NCBI RefSeq assembly: GCF_030297155.1
Contig: NZ_AP028068.1
Coordinates: 186,001 to 250,000 of the forward strand
From: Vibrio sp. FE10
GTDB lineage: Bacteria > Pseudomonadota > Gammaproteobacteria > Enterobacterales > Vibrionaceae
Reading direction: 5' to 3'
Length of the DNA: 64,000 nt
Under the pieces are notes generated by a model, which was not told where the DNA came from, did not search any database, and saw only the letters and a program-made list of their open reading frames with translations. The position numbers were made by a program, and so were the translations under genes. Below, one piece after another: positions 63,976 to 64,000 of the stretch (position 1 is the first letter of the stretch; each line of letters opens with the position of its first letter).

Positions 63976-64000
63976 GTGTTTTCAGTTGATGATCGCGTTG
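63976..64000 (+). CDS. possible start of the next gene (cut by window end)
   Basis: A GTG at 63976 with AAGGTG about 8 bases upstream opens a frame reading MFSVDDRV to the window edge. Too short to identify. Confidence 0.3.

Overview
The window looks like chromosomal DNA from a marine Vibrio, probably of the Splendidus clade. The evidence is a Qrr-type quorum-sensing small RNA with a sigma-54 promoter and a LuxO-type site, an AT-leaning gammaproteobacterial codon style, a dense set of c-di-GMP enzymes, a DUF3541 secreted protein and repeat elements that I associate with vibrios. No rRNA, tRNA, CRISPR array, prophage or replication origin was seen. The accessory-rich gene content fits the second chromosome, but that is inference.

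Layout. 1-1500: a cut-off, probably frameshifted gene ended by a 266-bp inverted-repeat element, then a qrr sRNA. 1.5-6.1 kb: RhlE helicase, a CHASE-GGDEF cyclase and a DUF3541 protein. 6.15-7.46 kb: IS3-family insertion, copy 1. 7.5-16.2 kb: one minus-strand block encoding an outer-membrane channel, a membrane-fusion protein, an RND pump, a response regulator, a histidine kinase and a methyltransferase. 16.3-18.4 kb: NupC nucleoside transporter with a long leader holding a hairpin and a 39-codon ORF. 18.7-21.4 kb: a two-repeat protein of unknown function and a UlaA-type PTS. 21.6-32.6 kb: signalling genes (HD-GYP, an RstAB-like two-component pair, GGDEF-EAL, and a ToxR-like winged helix fused through the membrane to EAL) with a pilin-like protein and a small outer-membrane barrel. 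32.8-34.9 kb: GntR-regulated ABC exporter. 36-43.6 kb: small metabolic and RNA-modification genes, an MFS exporter, and a GlxA-type AraC regulator divergent from an isochorismatase. 43.7-45.0 kb: IS copy 2. 45.0-50.4 kb: a NhaC-family transporter behind MetJ boxes (candidate MetT), a hydratase, a second inverted-repeat element, a DUF3861/DUF2798 pair divergent from a MarR regulator with twin operators, and a metallo-beta-lactamase-fold protein. 50.6-56.4 kb: chemoreceptor, SgrR, a divergent SgrS/SgrT-like RNA with a small ORF, and RimK with its RimB-like partner. 56.4-64 kb: hydrolases, a 2OG oxygenase, a TauE/SafE exporter, an L,D-transpeptidase, GNATs and a Gfo/Idh/MocA oxidoreductase.

The most rewarding objects are non-coding or tiny: the SgrR-SgrS/SgrT-like locus at 52.6-54.8 kb, the structured nupC leader with its hydrophobic mini-ORF, and the qrr gene. 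Among proteins, the winged-helix/EAL membrane fusion at 30.9-32.6 kb stands out. The two IS copies are the same length, share the same orientation and each has its own 3-bp target duplication. They bracket 36 kb that could be lost or amplified by recombination.
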